Assembly (NCBI RefSeq): GCF_040543805.1
Contig: NZ_JBEUMS010000002.1
Span: forward strand, 124,001 to 188,000
Source of the DNA: Arcicella rosea
GTDB lineage: Bacteria > Bacteroidota > Bacteroidia > Cytophagales > Spirosomataceae
Reading direction: 5' to 3'
DNA: 64,000 nucleotides
Below are positions 28,004 through 37,821 of this stretch, piece by piece (the stretch's first letter is position 1; every line of letters begins with the position of its first letter). The notes under the pieces were generated by a model that did no database searches, was not told the origin of the DNA, and saw only the letters and a program-made list of their open reading frames with translations. A program made the translations under genes and the position numbers.

Positions 28004-28924
28004 TTACACCACACGATTATTCTTTTTATATTCACTTGGTGTTTGTTGTGTTACTTTTTTGAAACTTCTTGAAAAATAAGATAAACTTTCAAACCCAGTT
28101 TTGTTTGCTATTTCAAGAAGTTGGAAATCTGAAGTAATCATCAATAATTGTGCTCTTTCAATACGCTTGAATTGTATGTAACTCAGCGGTCTTTCTCCTG
28201 TATTTTCATGGAAAACTCTGGAAAAATAATCTGGACTTAAATTCGCACGGTCTGCTAAATGTTCAACGGTTAGGTTTTCTTCAAGATGTGTCTGAATGTA
28301 ATTAATGGCTTCTAAAATTTTGGAGGGAATTACTGTCGTTTCTGCTAATTCAAAATATTTTTTCGCCAAAAAACGAGAGAGTAATTGCATAATAATTCCC
28401 TGTGTTTCCATGAATGCAGAAGCATCTAAAGTATCATTTTTCTGTTTGAATTCTTGCAGAATTGGATACTTTTCATAGTCTTTTGGGTCGTTAGATTGCG
28501 TTAATCCTCTTCCTTTATTCAGGCTCAAAAGTCTTTTAAAATGCGTAAAATCTTGGGCTTCAGCTGGTACTTTAATGATTTTTCGATGATTTGAAAACAA
28601 GGCATTTCCATCAATAGATTCTTCAATAAATTGGATGTAATACTGGCTCAAGAAGTGATTACATTGATAATTACAAATGGTAAAACTTGGCACTAAATAC
28701 AAAAAATTTGGTGCTAGAATTTGACTTTCATGGGCATTAAAAAGTAAACCTTCGCCTTCATCAATCAAATACATTCTATAAAATGGACTAATTACATGCT
28801 TGAAATTCCAAGTTTTGTTCAACTTTACGTAATCTGCATTTAAGAGTGAAAAAGTATTTTTTAATGATTTCCTGAGCATTTTATTTATTTTATCAGCTTG
28901 ATTCCTTTTTGTAAAAATATTCAT
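28004..28924 (-). CDS. AraC-family transcriptional regulator
   Basis: 306 aa. The first 170 residues form a sensor domain of the cupin-like type; the last 100 (from about ILEAINYIQTHLEENLTVEHLA) carry the two helix-turn-helix units of AraC (LADRANLSPDYFSRVF and IANKTGFESLSYFSRSFKK). A Met at residue 17 (MLRKSLKNTF) is an alternative start. It is divergent from the PSD1/DUF1501 operon, 91 bp away, and is the best candidate regulator for it or for the glycan locus, probably responding to a sugar. Confidence 0.9.
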   Translation of the reverse strand: MNIFTKRNQADKINKMLRKSLKNTFSLLNADYVKLNKTWNFKHVISPFYRMYLIDEGEGLLFNAHESQILAPNFLYLVPSFTICNYQCNHFLSQYYIQFIEESIDGNALFSNHRKIIKVPAEAQDFTHFKRLLSLNKGRGLTQSNDPKDYEKYPILQEFKQKNDTLDASAFMETQGIIMQLLSRFLAKKYFELAETTVIPSKILEAINYIQTHLEENLTVEHLADRANLSPDYFSRVFHENTGERPLSYIQFKRIERAQLLMITSDFQLLEIANKTGFESLSYFSRSFKKVTQQTPSEYKKNNRVV

Positions 28925-28985
28925 AAAAGTCGGATTTGTGAAAATATTCGTCAGTTTTGTATAATATTAATAATATATTGTATTA

Positions 28986-28993
28986 TAGATTTG
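28986..28993 (+). promoter_or_regulatory. Possible -7 element for the PSD1 operon
   Basis: TAGATTTG matches TAnnTTTG and lies 22-28 bp before the start of the PSD1 gene, in the 91-bp AT-rich gap shared with the AraC gene. No TTG has ideal spacing. Confidence 0.45.
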
Positions 28994-29015
28994 TAGAATT
29001 GTTTGCTCAATTATT

Positions 29016-32000
29016 ATGATAATGAACCGACTATTGTTGATATTAATTTTCTTGGCAAGTTTTTCTTTGCTTTCCTGTTCGCCGAAATTACCCGAAGAGG
29101 TTGAAATTGCTATGAAGGAACTTCCTGATGAATTGGATTATAATATTCATGTAAAACCCATTCTTTCAGATAAGTGTTTTGCTTGTCATGGACCCGACAA
29201 AGCCAAGCAAAAAGCTGGTTTACGATTAGATTTAGCCGAATTTGCTTATGCAGATTTACCAGAAAATCCGAATAAAGTAGCCATCAATCCCGGAGATTTA
29301 GCTGACAGTGAATTCTTTCATAGAATCATTTCCGACGACCCAAATTATGTAATGCCCACTCCTGAATCGCATTTAAGTTTAAGTGCTAAAGAGAAAGCAA
29401 TTTTAATTCAATGGATAAAAAAAGGAGCAGAATACAAAACACATTGGGCTTTTGTAAAGCCTGAAATGCCAGATGTACCTGAAGTAGAAAATGAAGAATT
29501 GGTCAAAAATCCGATTGATAATTTTATTCAAGAGAAATTGAGTCAAGAAAAATTAGTCCCGTCAAAAGAAGCTCCCAAAGAAATTTTATTGCGCCGTTTA
29601 TCATTTGATTTAACAGGATTACCGCCAACAGTTCAAGAAATAGACGCTTTTTTAAAAGATAATACTCCAAACGCTTACGAAAAACAAGTAAACAGATTAC
29701 TGAATTCGCCACATTATGGTGAAAAAATGGCTGTAGATTGGCTAGACTTAGCTCGTTTTGCAGATTCACATGGATATACAGTGGATAGATTGAGAGATAT
29801 GTCACCTTACCGTGATTTTGTCATTAATGCTTTCAATAAAAATTTGCCTTACTACAAATTTGTTCATTGGCAACTGGCTGGAGATATAATGCCAAAACCT
29901 ACCAAAGAAATGATGATTGCGACGGCATTTAACCGCAATCATCAGCAAAATATGGAAGGTGGAATTGTGGAAGAAGAATTCCAAACCGAGTATGTAATTG
30001 ATAGAACCAATACTTTTGGCGATGCTTTCTTAGGGCTTTCTGTTGGCTGTGCTAAATGCCATGACCATAAGTATGACCCTATTTCTCAGAAAAATTATTA
30101 TCAATTATTCAGCTTTTTTAACAATGTAAAGGAAGCTGGACAAATTTCTTGGGATGACGCTTTGCCTACGCCAACGATGATGTTGCCAAGCAAGCAACAA
30201 GAACAAATACTTCATTTTATCAATACCAAAATTGCCCAACAAGAAAAAGTAATTGCTCAAACAGTTACTCATGAAAATCCAAATTTTCAGCAATGGCTCG
30301 CCAATAAAAGCTATCAAAATCTTGCGAAAGAAAGTATTCCAAAGGCTGGTTTACAGGCATTTTTTACTTTTGACGACGGTTCTTTGAAAAATTCAGCAAA
30401 CCCAAAACAAATGGGTGTGATGAAAAGAGAATCGGGACAATTGGGTGATAAACCTGTTTTTGAAAATACAGCGAGCGGAAAATCAATGCTGATGAATGGA
30501 GATGTTTTTCTGGATTTAAACCAAGTGGGAGTTTTCAGAAAATCTCAAGCATTTTCAGTCGGTGTTTGGGTAAATATTCCCAAAGATTTGAAAGAAGGAG
30601 TAATTCTACACAAAAGCCAAGCAGAGCGATTGTATAATTTCAGAGGATATCATTTGTACTTGAAAAACAATCGTTTAGAAATCAATATGGCACACACAGC
30701 TCCATCAAATGCCATTACAAAAATTTCAAAACAGCCAGTTATTCGTAATCAATGGATTCAATTGACGATTACTTATGATGGTTCGTCAAAAGCAAATGGT
30801 TTTAGGTTGTATCAAAATGGAGATGAAATGGCGATGGAAACTACAACAGACCAATTGACGAAAGATATTTTATTTGGCTTTGATGTACAACCAGGCTTGC
30901 AAATTGGCGCTTGGTGGCGTGGTTTAGGTTTCAAAAATGGAAAAGTAGATGACATTTCTGTCTATAACCGAGTACTAAGTCCTTATGAATTAAAAATATT
31001 GGCTCGAAAAGCCAATTGGTCGAGTTTAGCCAATAAAAATAGTAATCAACTTTCGGCACAAGAAGTATCAGCTTTGAAGCAATATTACTTATCAGCAGTT
31101 TCTCCAGCATTACAAAATTCAAGAAAAGTATTAACGCAATTGCGGACTGCCTTAGCAGATTCAACAGAAAAAGTTGATGAATTGATGGTGATGCAAGAAA
31201 CACCAAAACCTAAAAAAGCACATATTTTACTTCGTGGAAATTATGATGCTTTTGGTGAAGAAGTATTTCCTAATACACCAGAATCCATTTTAAGTTATCC
31301 TGAAAATTTACCTAAAAATCGTTTTGGCTTAGCACAATGGCTTACGCATGAAGACCATCCGCTGACGGCAAGAGTAGCCGTAAATCGTTTTTGGCAAAAT
31401 TTCTTTGGTGTTGGTTTAGTAAAAACAACTGAAGACTTTGGAAACCAAGGAGAAATGCCAACGCATCCAAAATTGTTAGATTGGCTGGCGATTACTTTCA
31501 GAGAATCGGGTTGGGATGTTAAAAAGCTCAATAAATTGATTGTAATGTCGGCTACTTACAGACAAGATTCTCGTGCGACGAAGGAAGCGAGGGAAAAAGA
31601 CCCTGAAAATCGCTTATTGGCGCATGGACCAGTTAACAGAATGACGGCAGAAATGATTCGAGATAATGCGCTCATGGCAAGCGGATTGTTGAATCCTATC
31701 ATTGGTGGGAAAAGTGTAAAACCTTATCAACCAGAAGGACTTTGGGAAATTAATAACACTACTTATAAAGCAGATTCTGGGAAATCGGTCTATCGTAGAA
31801 GTTTATACGTTGTTGTAAAAAGAGCCGTTCCGAATCCTACTTTAGCAACTTTTGATGCTACTTCAAGAAGCTTTTGTGTAGTGAGGCGACAAAAAACTAA
31901 TACGCCTTTGCAAGCTTTAGTAACATTAAACGACCCAACTTTTGTGGAAGCAAGTAGAGTAATGGGCGAGCAAATGGCAAGAATTCCCGATGTAAAAAAA

Positions 32001-32243
32001 GCAATTATTGATACTTATAGAAAGCTAACGGGAAGAATACCACAAAATAAAGAAGTAACATTATTGGTACAACTTCAACAAATATCGTTGGCAAAATTTA
32101 AGCAACATCCACAAAAAGCAAAAGGTATTTTGAAGGCAGGGCAATATCAAGTAGATAAAAAAATAGATACTTCATTGATTGCAGCCAATGCCGTGGTGGC
32201 GAATACAATTTTAAATTCTGATGCTACTTTAACCAAAAGATAG
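29016..32243 (+). CDS. PSD1/DUF1549-DUF1553 lipoprotein with cytochrome c and LamG-like domains
   Basis: 1075 aa. A lipoprotein signal ends in LLSC with the lipid-bearing Cys at 21. A heme c site, CFACHG (C54, C57, H58), opens a Planctomycete-type cytochrome C domain. DUF1549 follows (about 165-370), then a LamG/concanavalin-like region (about 440-660) and DUF1553 (about 770-1040). Such proteins are abundant in Planctomycetes and occur paired with DUF1501 proteins; their reaction is not established, although heme and glycan contexts suggest extracytoplasmic sugar oxidation. The DUF1501 gene begins 4 bp after the stop. MNRLLL at 29022 is an alternative start. Confidence 0.9.
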   Translation: MIMNRLLLILIFLASFSLLSCSPKLPEEVEIAMKELPDELDYNIHVKPILSDKCFACHGPDKAKQKAGLRLDLAEFAYADLPENPNKVAINPGDLADSEFFHRIISDDPNYVMPTPESHLSLSAKEKAILIQWIKKGAEYKTHWAFVKPEMPDVPEVENEELVKNPIDNFIQEKLSQEKLVPSKEAPKEILLRRLSFDLTGLPPTVQEIDAFLKDNTPNAYEKQVNRLLNSPHYGEKMAVDWLDLARFADSHGYTVDRLRDMSPYRDFVINAFNKNLPYYKFVHWQLAGDIMPKPTKEMMIATAFNRNHQQNMEGGIVEEEFQTEYVIDRTNTFGDAFLGLSVGCAKCHDHKYDPISQKNYYQLFSFFNNVKEAGQISWDDALPTPTMMLPSKQQEQILHFINTKIAQQEKVIAQTVTHENPNFQQWLANKSYQNLAKESIPKAGLQAFFTFDDGSLKNSANPKQMGVMKRESGQLGDKPVFENTASGKSMLMNGDVFLDLNQVGVFRKSQAFSVGVWVNIPKDLKEGVILHKSQAERLYNFRGYHLYLKNNRLEINMAHTAPSNAITKISKQPVIRNQWIQLTITYDGSSKANGFRLYQNGDEMAMETTTDQLTKDILFGFDVQPGLQIGAWWRGLGFKNGKVDDISVYNRVLSPYELKILARKANWSSLANKNSNQLSAQEVSALKQYYLSAVSPALQNSRKVLTQLRTALADSTEKVDELMVMQETPKPKKAHILLRGNYDAFGEEVFPNTPESILSYPENLPKNRFGLAQWLTHEDHPLTARVAVNRFWQNFFGVGLVKTTEDFGNQGEMPTHPKLLDWLAITFRESGWDVKKLNKLIVMSATYRQDSRATKEAREKDPENRLLAHGPVNRMTAEMIRDNALMASGLLNPIIGGKSVKPYQPEGLWEINNTTYKADSGKSVYRRSLYVVVKRAVPNPTLATFDATSRSFCVVRRQKTNTPLQALVTLNDPTFVEASRVMGEQMARIPDVKKAIIDTYRKLTGRIPQNKEVTLLVQLQQISLAKFKQHPQKAKGILKAGQYQVDKKIDTSLIAANAVVANTILNSDATLTKR

Positions 32244-32246
32244 AAA

Positions 32247-33764
32247 ATGGCACATCATCATGACGAAGAATTTAGGCTTCACACGCCCGAATTCAACCAT
32301 TTACATAATAAATTAGACAGAAGAAATTTCTTGACCAAAACCTCTTTGGGTTTAGGTTCTTTGGCAGTTGGCTCATTGTTGACTGGTGTATCGGGCTTTT
32401 TTGATGCACCCAAAAAGATTGTTCAAGAAAGTACTCCTAACCTTGAAGAAGAAATTTTAAAGGCTTTGCCACATATTGCCCCCAAAGCTAAAAGAGTAGT
32501 TTATTTGTTTATGAGTGGCGGTCCTTCGCAGTTTGAAACTTTTGATTATAAGCCCAAACTCATCAGTTTAGCGGGGCAAAATTTGCCAGATTCTGTTAGA
32601 AAAGGACAAAGATTGACGGGCATGAGTGCTAACCAAAGTGCTTTGCCGATGGTGCCTTCTGCTTTTAAATTCAATCAGCACGGGCAAAGCCAAACGTGGA
32701 TTAGCGAATTGTTACCACATACAGCACAAGTGGTAGATGAATTGTGTATCATTAAATCTATTCATTCAGAAGCCATTAATCATGACCCTGCCATTACTTT
32801 TTTTCAGACAGGAAATCAACTTCCCGGACGACCGTCAATCGGTTCTTGGGTGAGTTATGGTTTGGGTTCTGATAATCAGAATTTACCAACTTTTATTGTA
32901 TTGGTTTCTAAAAATGGTCAGAAAGACCAGCCACTTTATGCTCGTTTGTGGGGAAATGGCTTTTTGCCTTCCAAACATCAAGGCGTTCAGTTTAGGTCGG
33001 GCAAAGACCCTGTTTTGTTTTTAAATGACCCCGAAGGATATGATGGCAAAGACCGCAAAGAAATGTTGGATTATCTTTCAAAACTCAATAAACTACAAAA
33101 CGATACTTATGCCGACCCAGAAGTAGAAGCCAGAATTGCACAGTACGAAATGGCGTATCGTATGCAAACTTCTGTGCCAGAAGTAATGAGTACAGCCGAT
33201 GAACCAGACGAAGTATTTGATTTGTACGGAGCCGATAGTCGTGATGCGGGAACGTATGCGGCGAATTGCCTTTTAGCCAGAAAATTGTTGGAAAAAGATG
33301 TAAAATTTGTACAATTATATCATCAAGGTTGGGACCAACATGGCGGACTTCCACAAGGAATTACCCAACAATGTAAAAGTACAGACCAAGCCACAGCAGC
33401 ACTTATCAAAGACCTAAAAAGAAGAGGAATGCTAGAAGATACTTTGGTGATTTGGGGTGGTGAATTTGGCAGAACGGTTTATTCGCAAGGAAAACTCAGT
33501 GCGAATGATTATGGTCGTGACCATCACCCAAGATGCTTTACCATGTGGATGGCTGGCGCTGGTGTAAAAGCTGGCTTGAGCTATGGAGAAACGGATGATT
33601 TTAGCTATAATATTGTAAAAGACCCCGTTCATGTGCATGATTTTCAAGCTACTTTAATGCACTTGATGGGCGTTGACCACGAACGTCTGACCTATAAGTT
33701 TCAAGGAAGAAGATTCCGATTGACCGATGTGCATGGCAAAGTAGTGAAGGATATTTTAGCTTAA
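32247..33764 (+). CDS. DUF1501 domain protein, probable Tat substrate
   Basis: 505 aa. An RRNFLTKTSLGLGSLAVGSLL stretch near residues 25-45 looks like a twin-arginine signal, after an unusual His-rich start (MAHHHDEEF). The rest matches DUF1501, a sulfatase/alkaline-phosphatase-like fold: FMSGGPSQFETFDYKP early, HSEAINHDPA in the middle and WGGEFGRT late in the protein. It follows the PSD1 gene by 4 bp and the pair is a known Planctomycete arrangement. A role in extracytoplasmic modification of a sugar is inference only. Confidence 0.9.
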   Translation: MAHHHDEEFRLHTPEFNHLHNKLDRRNFLTKTSLGLGSLAVGSLLTGVSGFFDAPKKIVQESTPNLEEEILKALPHIAPKAKRVVYLFMSGGPSQFETFDYKPKLISLAGQNLPDSVRKGQRLTGMSANQSALPMVPSAFKFNQHGQSQTWISELLPHTAQVVDELCIIKSIHSEAINHDPAITFFQTGNQLPGRPSIGSWVSYGLGSDNQNLPTFIVLVSKNGQKDQPLYARLWGNGFLPSKHQGVQFRSGKDPVLFLNDPEGYDGKDRKEMLDYLSKLNKLQNDTYADPEVEARIAQYEMAYRMQTSVPEVMSTADEPDEVFDLYGADSRDAGTYAANCLLARKLLEKDVKFVQLYHQGWDQHGGLPQGITQQCKSTDQATAALIKDLKRRGMLEDTLVIWGGEFGRTVYSQGKLSANDYGRDHHPRCFTMWMAGAGVKAGLSYGETDDFSYNIVKDPVHVHDFQATLMHLMGVDHERLTYKFQGRRFRLTDVHGKVVKDILA

Positions 33765-33790
33765 TTTCAATCAATCAGAACCTAATAACT

Positions 33791-34900
33791 ATGACAACCA
33801 GAAGAAATTTTATTAAAAATACAACGCTCGCTACTGCAACTACTTTATCAAGTTCAAGCTTTGGTTTTTCTATCTTGCATCAAGATAAAAAAGCGGAAGA
33901 ATTAATCATTGGTCATGGAGATTTTAAATATAAAGTAGATAAAAGTTGGGCAAAAATTAGTGCGAATTCAAATCCAATTTTCAATTGCCACGAAATGGTG
34001 CAAGACAGCAAAGGGCGATTAATTATGTTGGGCGATAATGTCAGAAACAATATTTTAATTTTTGATAAATCTGGCAAACTTCTTGATTTTTGGGGAACGG
34101 CTTTTCCTGGAGGACATGGTTTGACATTGACAAAAGAAGGCGGAGAAGATTTTTTATTGATTGTAGATTGTGGTTGGTACCAAGATAAAACTGGAAAATG
34201 GAATCCTCAGGCAGGGCAAGTATTAAAAACTGATTTGAACGGGAGAGTGATTTTTACAATCGGTCACCCACGCACTATTGGTATTTATAAAGATAATGAG
34301 CCATTTATGCCAACCGAAACAGCCGTTGCACCCAACGGAGATATTTATGTAGCTGATGGTTATGGCTCAGATTATATCATTCAGTACAATAGTCGTGGTC
34401 AATATATTCGCCATTTTGGCGGGCAGCATAATGCAAATAAAGAACATAATTTGTACAATGCCCACGGCGTGGCGATTGATTTACGAGATAAAAATAATCC
34501 AGTATTGATTTGTACTTCTCGTGATGAAAATTGCTTTAAATTCTTCACTTTAGATGGAAAGTTTATCAAAAGAGTAGATTTGCCAGGAATGTACGTTTGT
34601 CGCCCCGTACTTGATGCTGAAAATATTTATGCAGGAGTATGTTGGTCGAAGGATGCGAACGGGCAAAAATTAGGAGGTGATTCTGGTTTTGTAACTATTC
34701 TGGATAAAAATAATAAAGTAGTTTCTAGTCCGGGAGGAACGGCGCCGACCTATAAAAATGGAATTTTACAAGCTACCTTACAAGCTACAAATCCTATTTT
34801 CCAACATGGACATGATGTTTGTGTAGATGAAGACAAAAACTTGTATATCTGCCAGTGGAATGCCAATCATACAGCACCCGTAAAATTAACAAGAGTATAA
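33791..34900 (+). CDS. NHL-type six-bladed beta-propeller protein, Tat signal
   Basis: 369 aa. The N-terminus TTRRNFIKNTTLATATTLSS is a Tat-type signal. The body has repeating NHL-like blades (for example PNGDIYVADGYGSDYIIQYN and AHGVAIDLRDKNNPVLICTS), similar to the peptidyl-glycine amidating lyase family. Many such propellers lack known activity and may bind sugars or metals. It lies 26 bp after the DUF1501 gene and 16 bp before the DUF5703 gene, so all four probably form one operon exported by the Sec and Tat systems. Confidence 0.85.
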   Translation: MTTRRNFIKNTTLATATTLSSSSFGFSILHQDKKAEELIIGHGDFKYKVDKSWAKISANSNPIFNCHEMVQDSKGRLIMLGDNVRNNILIFDKSGKLLDFWGTAFPGGHGLTLTKEGGEDFLLIVDCGWYQDKTGKWNPQAGQVLKTDLNGRVIFTIGHPRTIGIYKDNEPFMPTETAVAPNGDIYVADGYGSDYIIQYNSRGQYIRHFGGQHNANKEHNLYNAHGVAIDLRDKNNPVLICTSRDENCFKFFTLDGKFIKRVDLPGMYVCRPVLDAENIYAGVCWSKDANGQKLGGDSGFVTILDKNNKVVSSPGGTAPTYKNGILQATLQATNPIFQHGHDVCVDEDKNLYICQWNANHTAPVKLTRV

Positions 34901-34916
34901 AATCGTACAATTTAAA

Positions 34917-37205
34917 ATGAGAAAATATATTCTTTCAGTCGTTTTGATTGGGTTATTATTGAGCCTAAAAGCACAAAATAAATCAATAAGTGATTACAAT
35001 GTAGTTTGGAATAGCCAGAGTAAAAACTCGTCTGAATCAATGCCATGTGGCGGTGGCGATATTGGGTTGAACGTTTGGGTTGAAAATGGTGATGTTCTTT
35101 TTTACCTTTCCAGAAGCGGTACTTTTGATGAAAACAATGCTTTCCTGAAGCTTGGTCGTGTGCGTCTTCAATTATCTTCCAATCCTTTTAATCGTCCTGA
35201 TTTTAAACAAGAATTACATTTGGAAGAAGGTTTTGTAAGTATTTCGGCAGGGAAAACGAAATTGAAAATTTGGGTAGATGTTTTTCGTCCCGTTGTCCAT
35301 CTTGATTTGCAAAGTGACAAAGCCATTACCCTAAAAACTTCCTTCGAATCTTGGCGAAATGAAGACCATCTTATCACGGATGCAAAAGAATTAAGAGCCA
35401 ATTCTTATAAAGTAAAGCAGAAGTTTGAAGTAAAAACTTTTAAAGATAATATTGATTTTCAAGGAAATAACATTCTTTTTTACCACAGAAATAGGAGTGA
35501 CCTAGAAAACGTTTTTGATTATACCGTGAAAATGGAAGGGATGAATTCGGTGAAAGACCAACTTTATAATCCTATCAAAAACAATACTTTTGGTGGAATC
35601 ATCTCAGGAAAAAATCTAAAAGTTGTAGGTAATACTTTCGGGAAATATGCTGATACTGACTTTAAAGCTTGGTCGCTCGAAAGTATCAAGGCTAGTCGTT
35701 CACAGCAAATTGATATTGCTTTGCACGTGGCGCAAACCGAAACTTTTGAAGAATGGGAAAAAGGATTAAATAATATTTTAACCGAAGCTGAAAATCATAA
35801 AAAAGAAGCTTTTCAGCAAACAAGTACTTGGTGGAAAAATTTCTGGAACAGAAGTTATATCTACATCGAAGGCAAAGACAGTACTGTTTCTCGCAATTAT
35901 CAACTCTTTCGTTATCAGTTGGCTTGTAATGCTTATGGTAAATGGCCAACAAAATTCAATGGGGGATTATTTACTTTTGATCCTACTCATGTCGATAAAA
36001 TTTATCCATTTTCGGTAGATTTCAGACTTTGGGGTGGCGGAACGATGACAGCACAAAACCAGCGTTTGGTTTATTTTCCAATGTTTAAAAATGGGGATTT
36101 TGATATGCTGAAACCTCAATTTGATTTTTACTTGCACTCACTGAAAAATGCGGAATTAAGGAGTAAAGTCTATTGGAATCATGCAGGAGCTTGTTTTACT
36201 GAACAAATTGAAAATTTTGGGTTACCTAATGTTTTTGAATATGGTTTGAAACGACCAGAAGGCTATGATGCGGGTATTGAGTATAACGCTTGGCTTGAAT
36301 ATGAATGGGAAACGGTGTTAGAATTTTGTTTGATGATGCTAGAAACCGAGCGATACGAAGGCAGAGATATTTCGGAATATGTGCCTTTTATTGAAAGTTG
36401 CCTTACTTTTTATGATGAACATTATCAGCAATTAGCCAGAAAACGTGGGGTAAAAACCTTTGACGAGCAAGGACAATACATTTTTTACCCAAGTTCGGCC
36501 GCAGAAAGCTATAAGATGACTTATAATTCTACCACGGTGATTTCAGCGTTAAAAGTAATTTTATCAAGAGTAATTGAACTTCCTGAAAAATACCTTGACA
36601 GTACTCGCAAGGAAAAATGGACAGTGATGTTAAAACGTATTCCGCCGATTCCTTTGCAGGAAATTGAAGGACATAAAACCCTTGCGCCAGCACAAACTTG
36701 GACAAGAATTCAGAATTCAGAAGCACCACAATTGTATCCTGTGTATCCTTGGGGACTTTATGGACTTGGAAAACCAAATCTTGAAACAGCTATCAATACT
36801 TATCGTTTAGACCCACACGTGCAGAAATATAGAACACATATTGGTTGGCGACAACACAGTATTTTTGCAGCACGTTTAGGCTTGAAAGAAGAAGCGCAAG
36901 AACTGACAAGAGAGAAATTCAAAGATGCCAATCATCGTTTTCCTACTTTTTGGGGACCAGCTTTCGACTGGACACCCGACCATAATTGGGGCGGTTCGGC
37001 AATGATTGGTTTACAAGAAATGTTGATGCAAGTAGAAGATAAAAAAATCTATTTATTACCTGCTTGGCCAAAAGATTGGAATGCTCAATTCAAATTACAT
37101 GCGCCTTATAACACAACGATTGAAGGCATCGTGAAAAATGGAAAGATAGAGAAACTAACAGTTTCGCCAGCATCTAGGAAAAGAGATGTGGTGGTGATGG
37201 AGTAA
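34917..37205 (+). CDS. DUF5703 family protein, glycosidase-like barrel
   Basis: 762 aa with a signal peptide (about 1-20, ending KAQ). The N-terminal DUF5703 domain is recognisable by YNVVWNSQSKNSSESMPCGG and GDIGLNVWVENG, which resembles the N-terminal beta domain of GH95-type enzymes. The C-terminal two thirds looks like an (alpha/alpha)6 barrel (YQLFRYQLACNAYGKWPTKF, then GPAFDWTPDHNWGGSAMIGL). The fold suggests a glycoside hydrolase related to GH95 or GH65, but no activity is known to me for this family. It ends the PSD1 operon and is followed by a bidirectional hairpin. Confidence 0.85.
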   Translation: MRKYILSVVLIGLLLSLKAQNKSISDYNVVWNSQSKNSSESMPCGGGDIGLNVWVENGDVLFYLSRSGTFDENNAFLKLGRVRLQLSSNPFNRPDFKQELHLEEGFVSISAGKTKLKIWVDVFRPVVHLDLQSDKAITLKTSFESWRNEDHLITDAKELRANSYKVKQKFEVKTFKDNIDFQGNNILFYHRNRSDLENVFDYTVKMEGMNSVKDQLYNPIKNNTFGGIISGKNLKVVGNTFGKYADTDFKAWSLESIKASRSQQIDIALHVAQTETFEEWEKGLNNILTEAENHKKEAFQQTSTWWKNFWNRSYIYIEGKDSTVSRNYQLFRYQLACNAYGKWPTKFNGGLFTFDPTHVDKIYPFSVDFRLWGGGTMTAQNQRLVYFPMFKNGDFDMLKPQFDFYLHSLKNAELRSKVYWNHAGACFTEQIENFGLPNVFEYGLKRPEGYDAGIEYNAWLEYEWETVLEFCLMMLETERYEGRDISEYVPFIESCLTFYDEHYQQLARKRGVKTFDEQGQYIFYPSSAAESYKMTYNSTTVISALKVILSRVIELPEKYLDSTRKEKWTVMLKRIPPIPLQEIEGHKTLAPAQTWTRIQNSEAPQLYPVYPWGLYGLGKPNLETAINTYRLDPHVQKYRTHIGWRQHSIFAARLGLKEEAQELTREKFKDANHRFPTFWGPAFDWTPDHNWGGSAMIGLQEMLMQVEDKKIYLLPAWPKDWNAQFKLHAPYNTTIEGIVKNGKIEKLTVSPASRKRDVVVME

Positions 37206-37238
37206 TAAATATTACCTTTAGTTTATACTTTCAATTAA

Positions 37239-37275
37239 ATCAATAGGGGTGGACTTAAAGTCCGCTCCTATTGAT
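37239..37275. terminator. Bidirectional terminator-like hairpin
   Basis: An 18-bp stem with two G-U type pairs (arms 37239-37256 and 37258-37275) lies between two convergent genes. No strong T tract follows on either side. Confidence 0.7.
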
Positions 37276-37285
37276 TGACAAGGGT

Positions 37286-37561
37286 TTATTTATCTTTTTT
37301 CCCATTTTTGTTGTTGATTTCTACTTGAATTTCTTTAAGATTTTGTTTCTGAACCTGAGAATTCTTAAAAATTCCAGCAATTAAGAATATTGGAATGGCA
37401 AGATATAGGAAACCAAAACCGTTTTTTACAACGCCAAAAACCATTACGCCAATTAAAAATCCTATTATTACAGCAGAGAAAATTTCATTTTTTTTAATCT
37501 TTTTTTCTTCAATCAATAACTCTTCAAGAGTCAATTGCGAGTAATCCTTTTTTTCAAACAT
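37286..37561 (-). CDS. Small two-segment membrane protein, unknown function
   Basis: 91 aa. A charged N-terminal part (QLTLEELLIEEKKIKKNE) is followed by two hydrophobic segments (about 29-47 and 50-66), then a Lys-rich tail. I do not recognise a functional family. Such small membrane proteins are common in Bacteroidota. It points towards the DUF5703 gene from the other strand and ends 80 bp from it, with a hairpin between. Coding is supported by the compact start, hydrophobic pattern and charge layout. Confidence 0.7.
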   Translation of the reverse strand: MFEKKDYSQLTLEELLIEEKKIKKNEIFSAVIIGFLIGVMVFGVVKNGFGFLYLAIPIFLIAGIFKNSQVQKQNLKEIQVEINNKNGKKDK

Positions 37562-37775
37562 GTTTTGTTTAGGTTTAATGTTAAAAATTTATGTTTTGTA
37601 TAGTTGTTTCTTATGGTAGGAATATACTTATTTTAAAAACATTCGCTTCTAAACCTTGAAGTTATATATTTTCGGTCAAATTCTGGATTTTATCAATTTT
37701 GAATTTGGCGCTTTGCTTGCCAGCTATAATGGGTCTTTCCTAACTAAGCGGGTCATAATCCTAGAACGTTATTTG

Positions 37776-37783
37776 TATTTTTG
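37776..37783 (+). promoter_or_regulatory. Possible -7 element for the DUF1080 gene
   Basis: TATTTTTG matches TAnnTTTG, 38 bp before the start codon. The 260-bp gap in which it lies contains no ORF and no other clear signal. Confidence 0.35.
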
Positions 37784-37821
37784 AATGAAAAAATATTCTT
37801 AAACAATCAAAATACAGCTTT

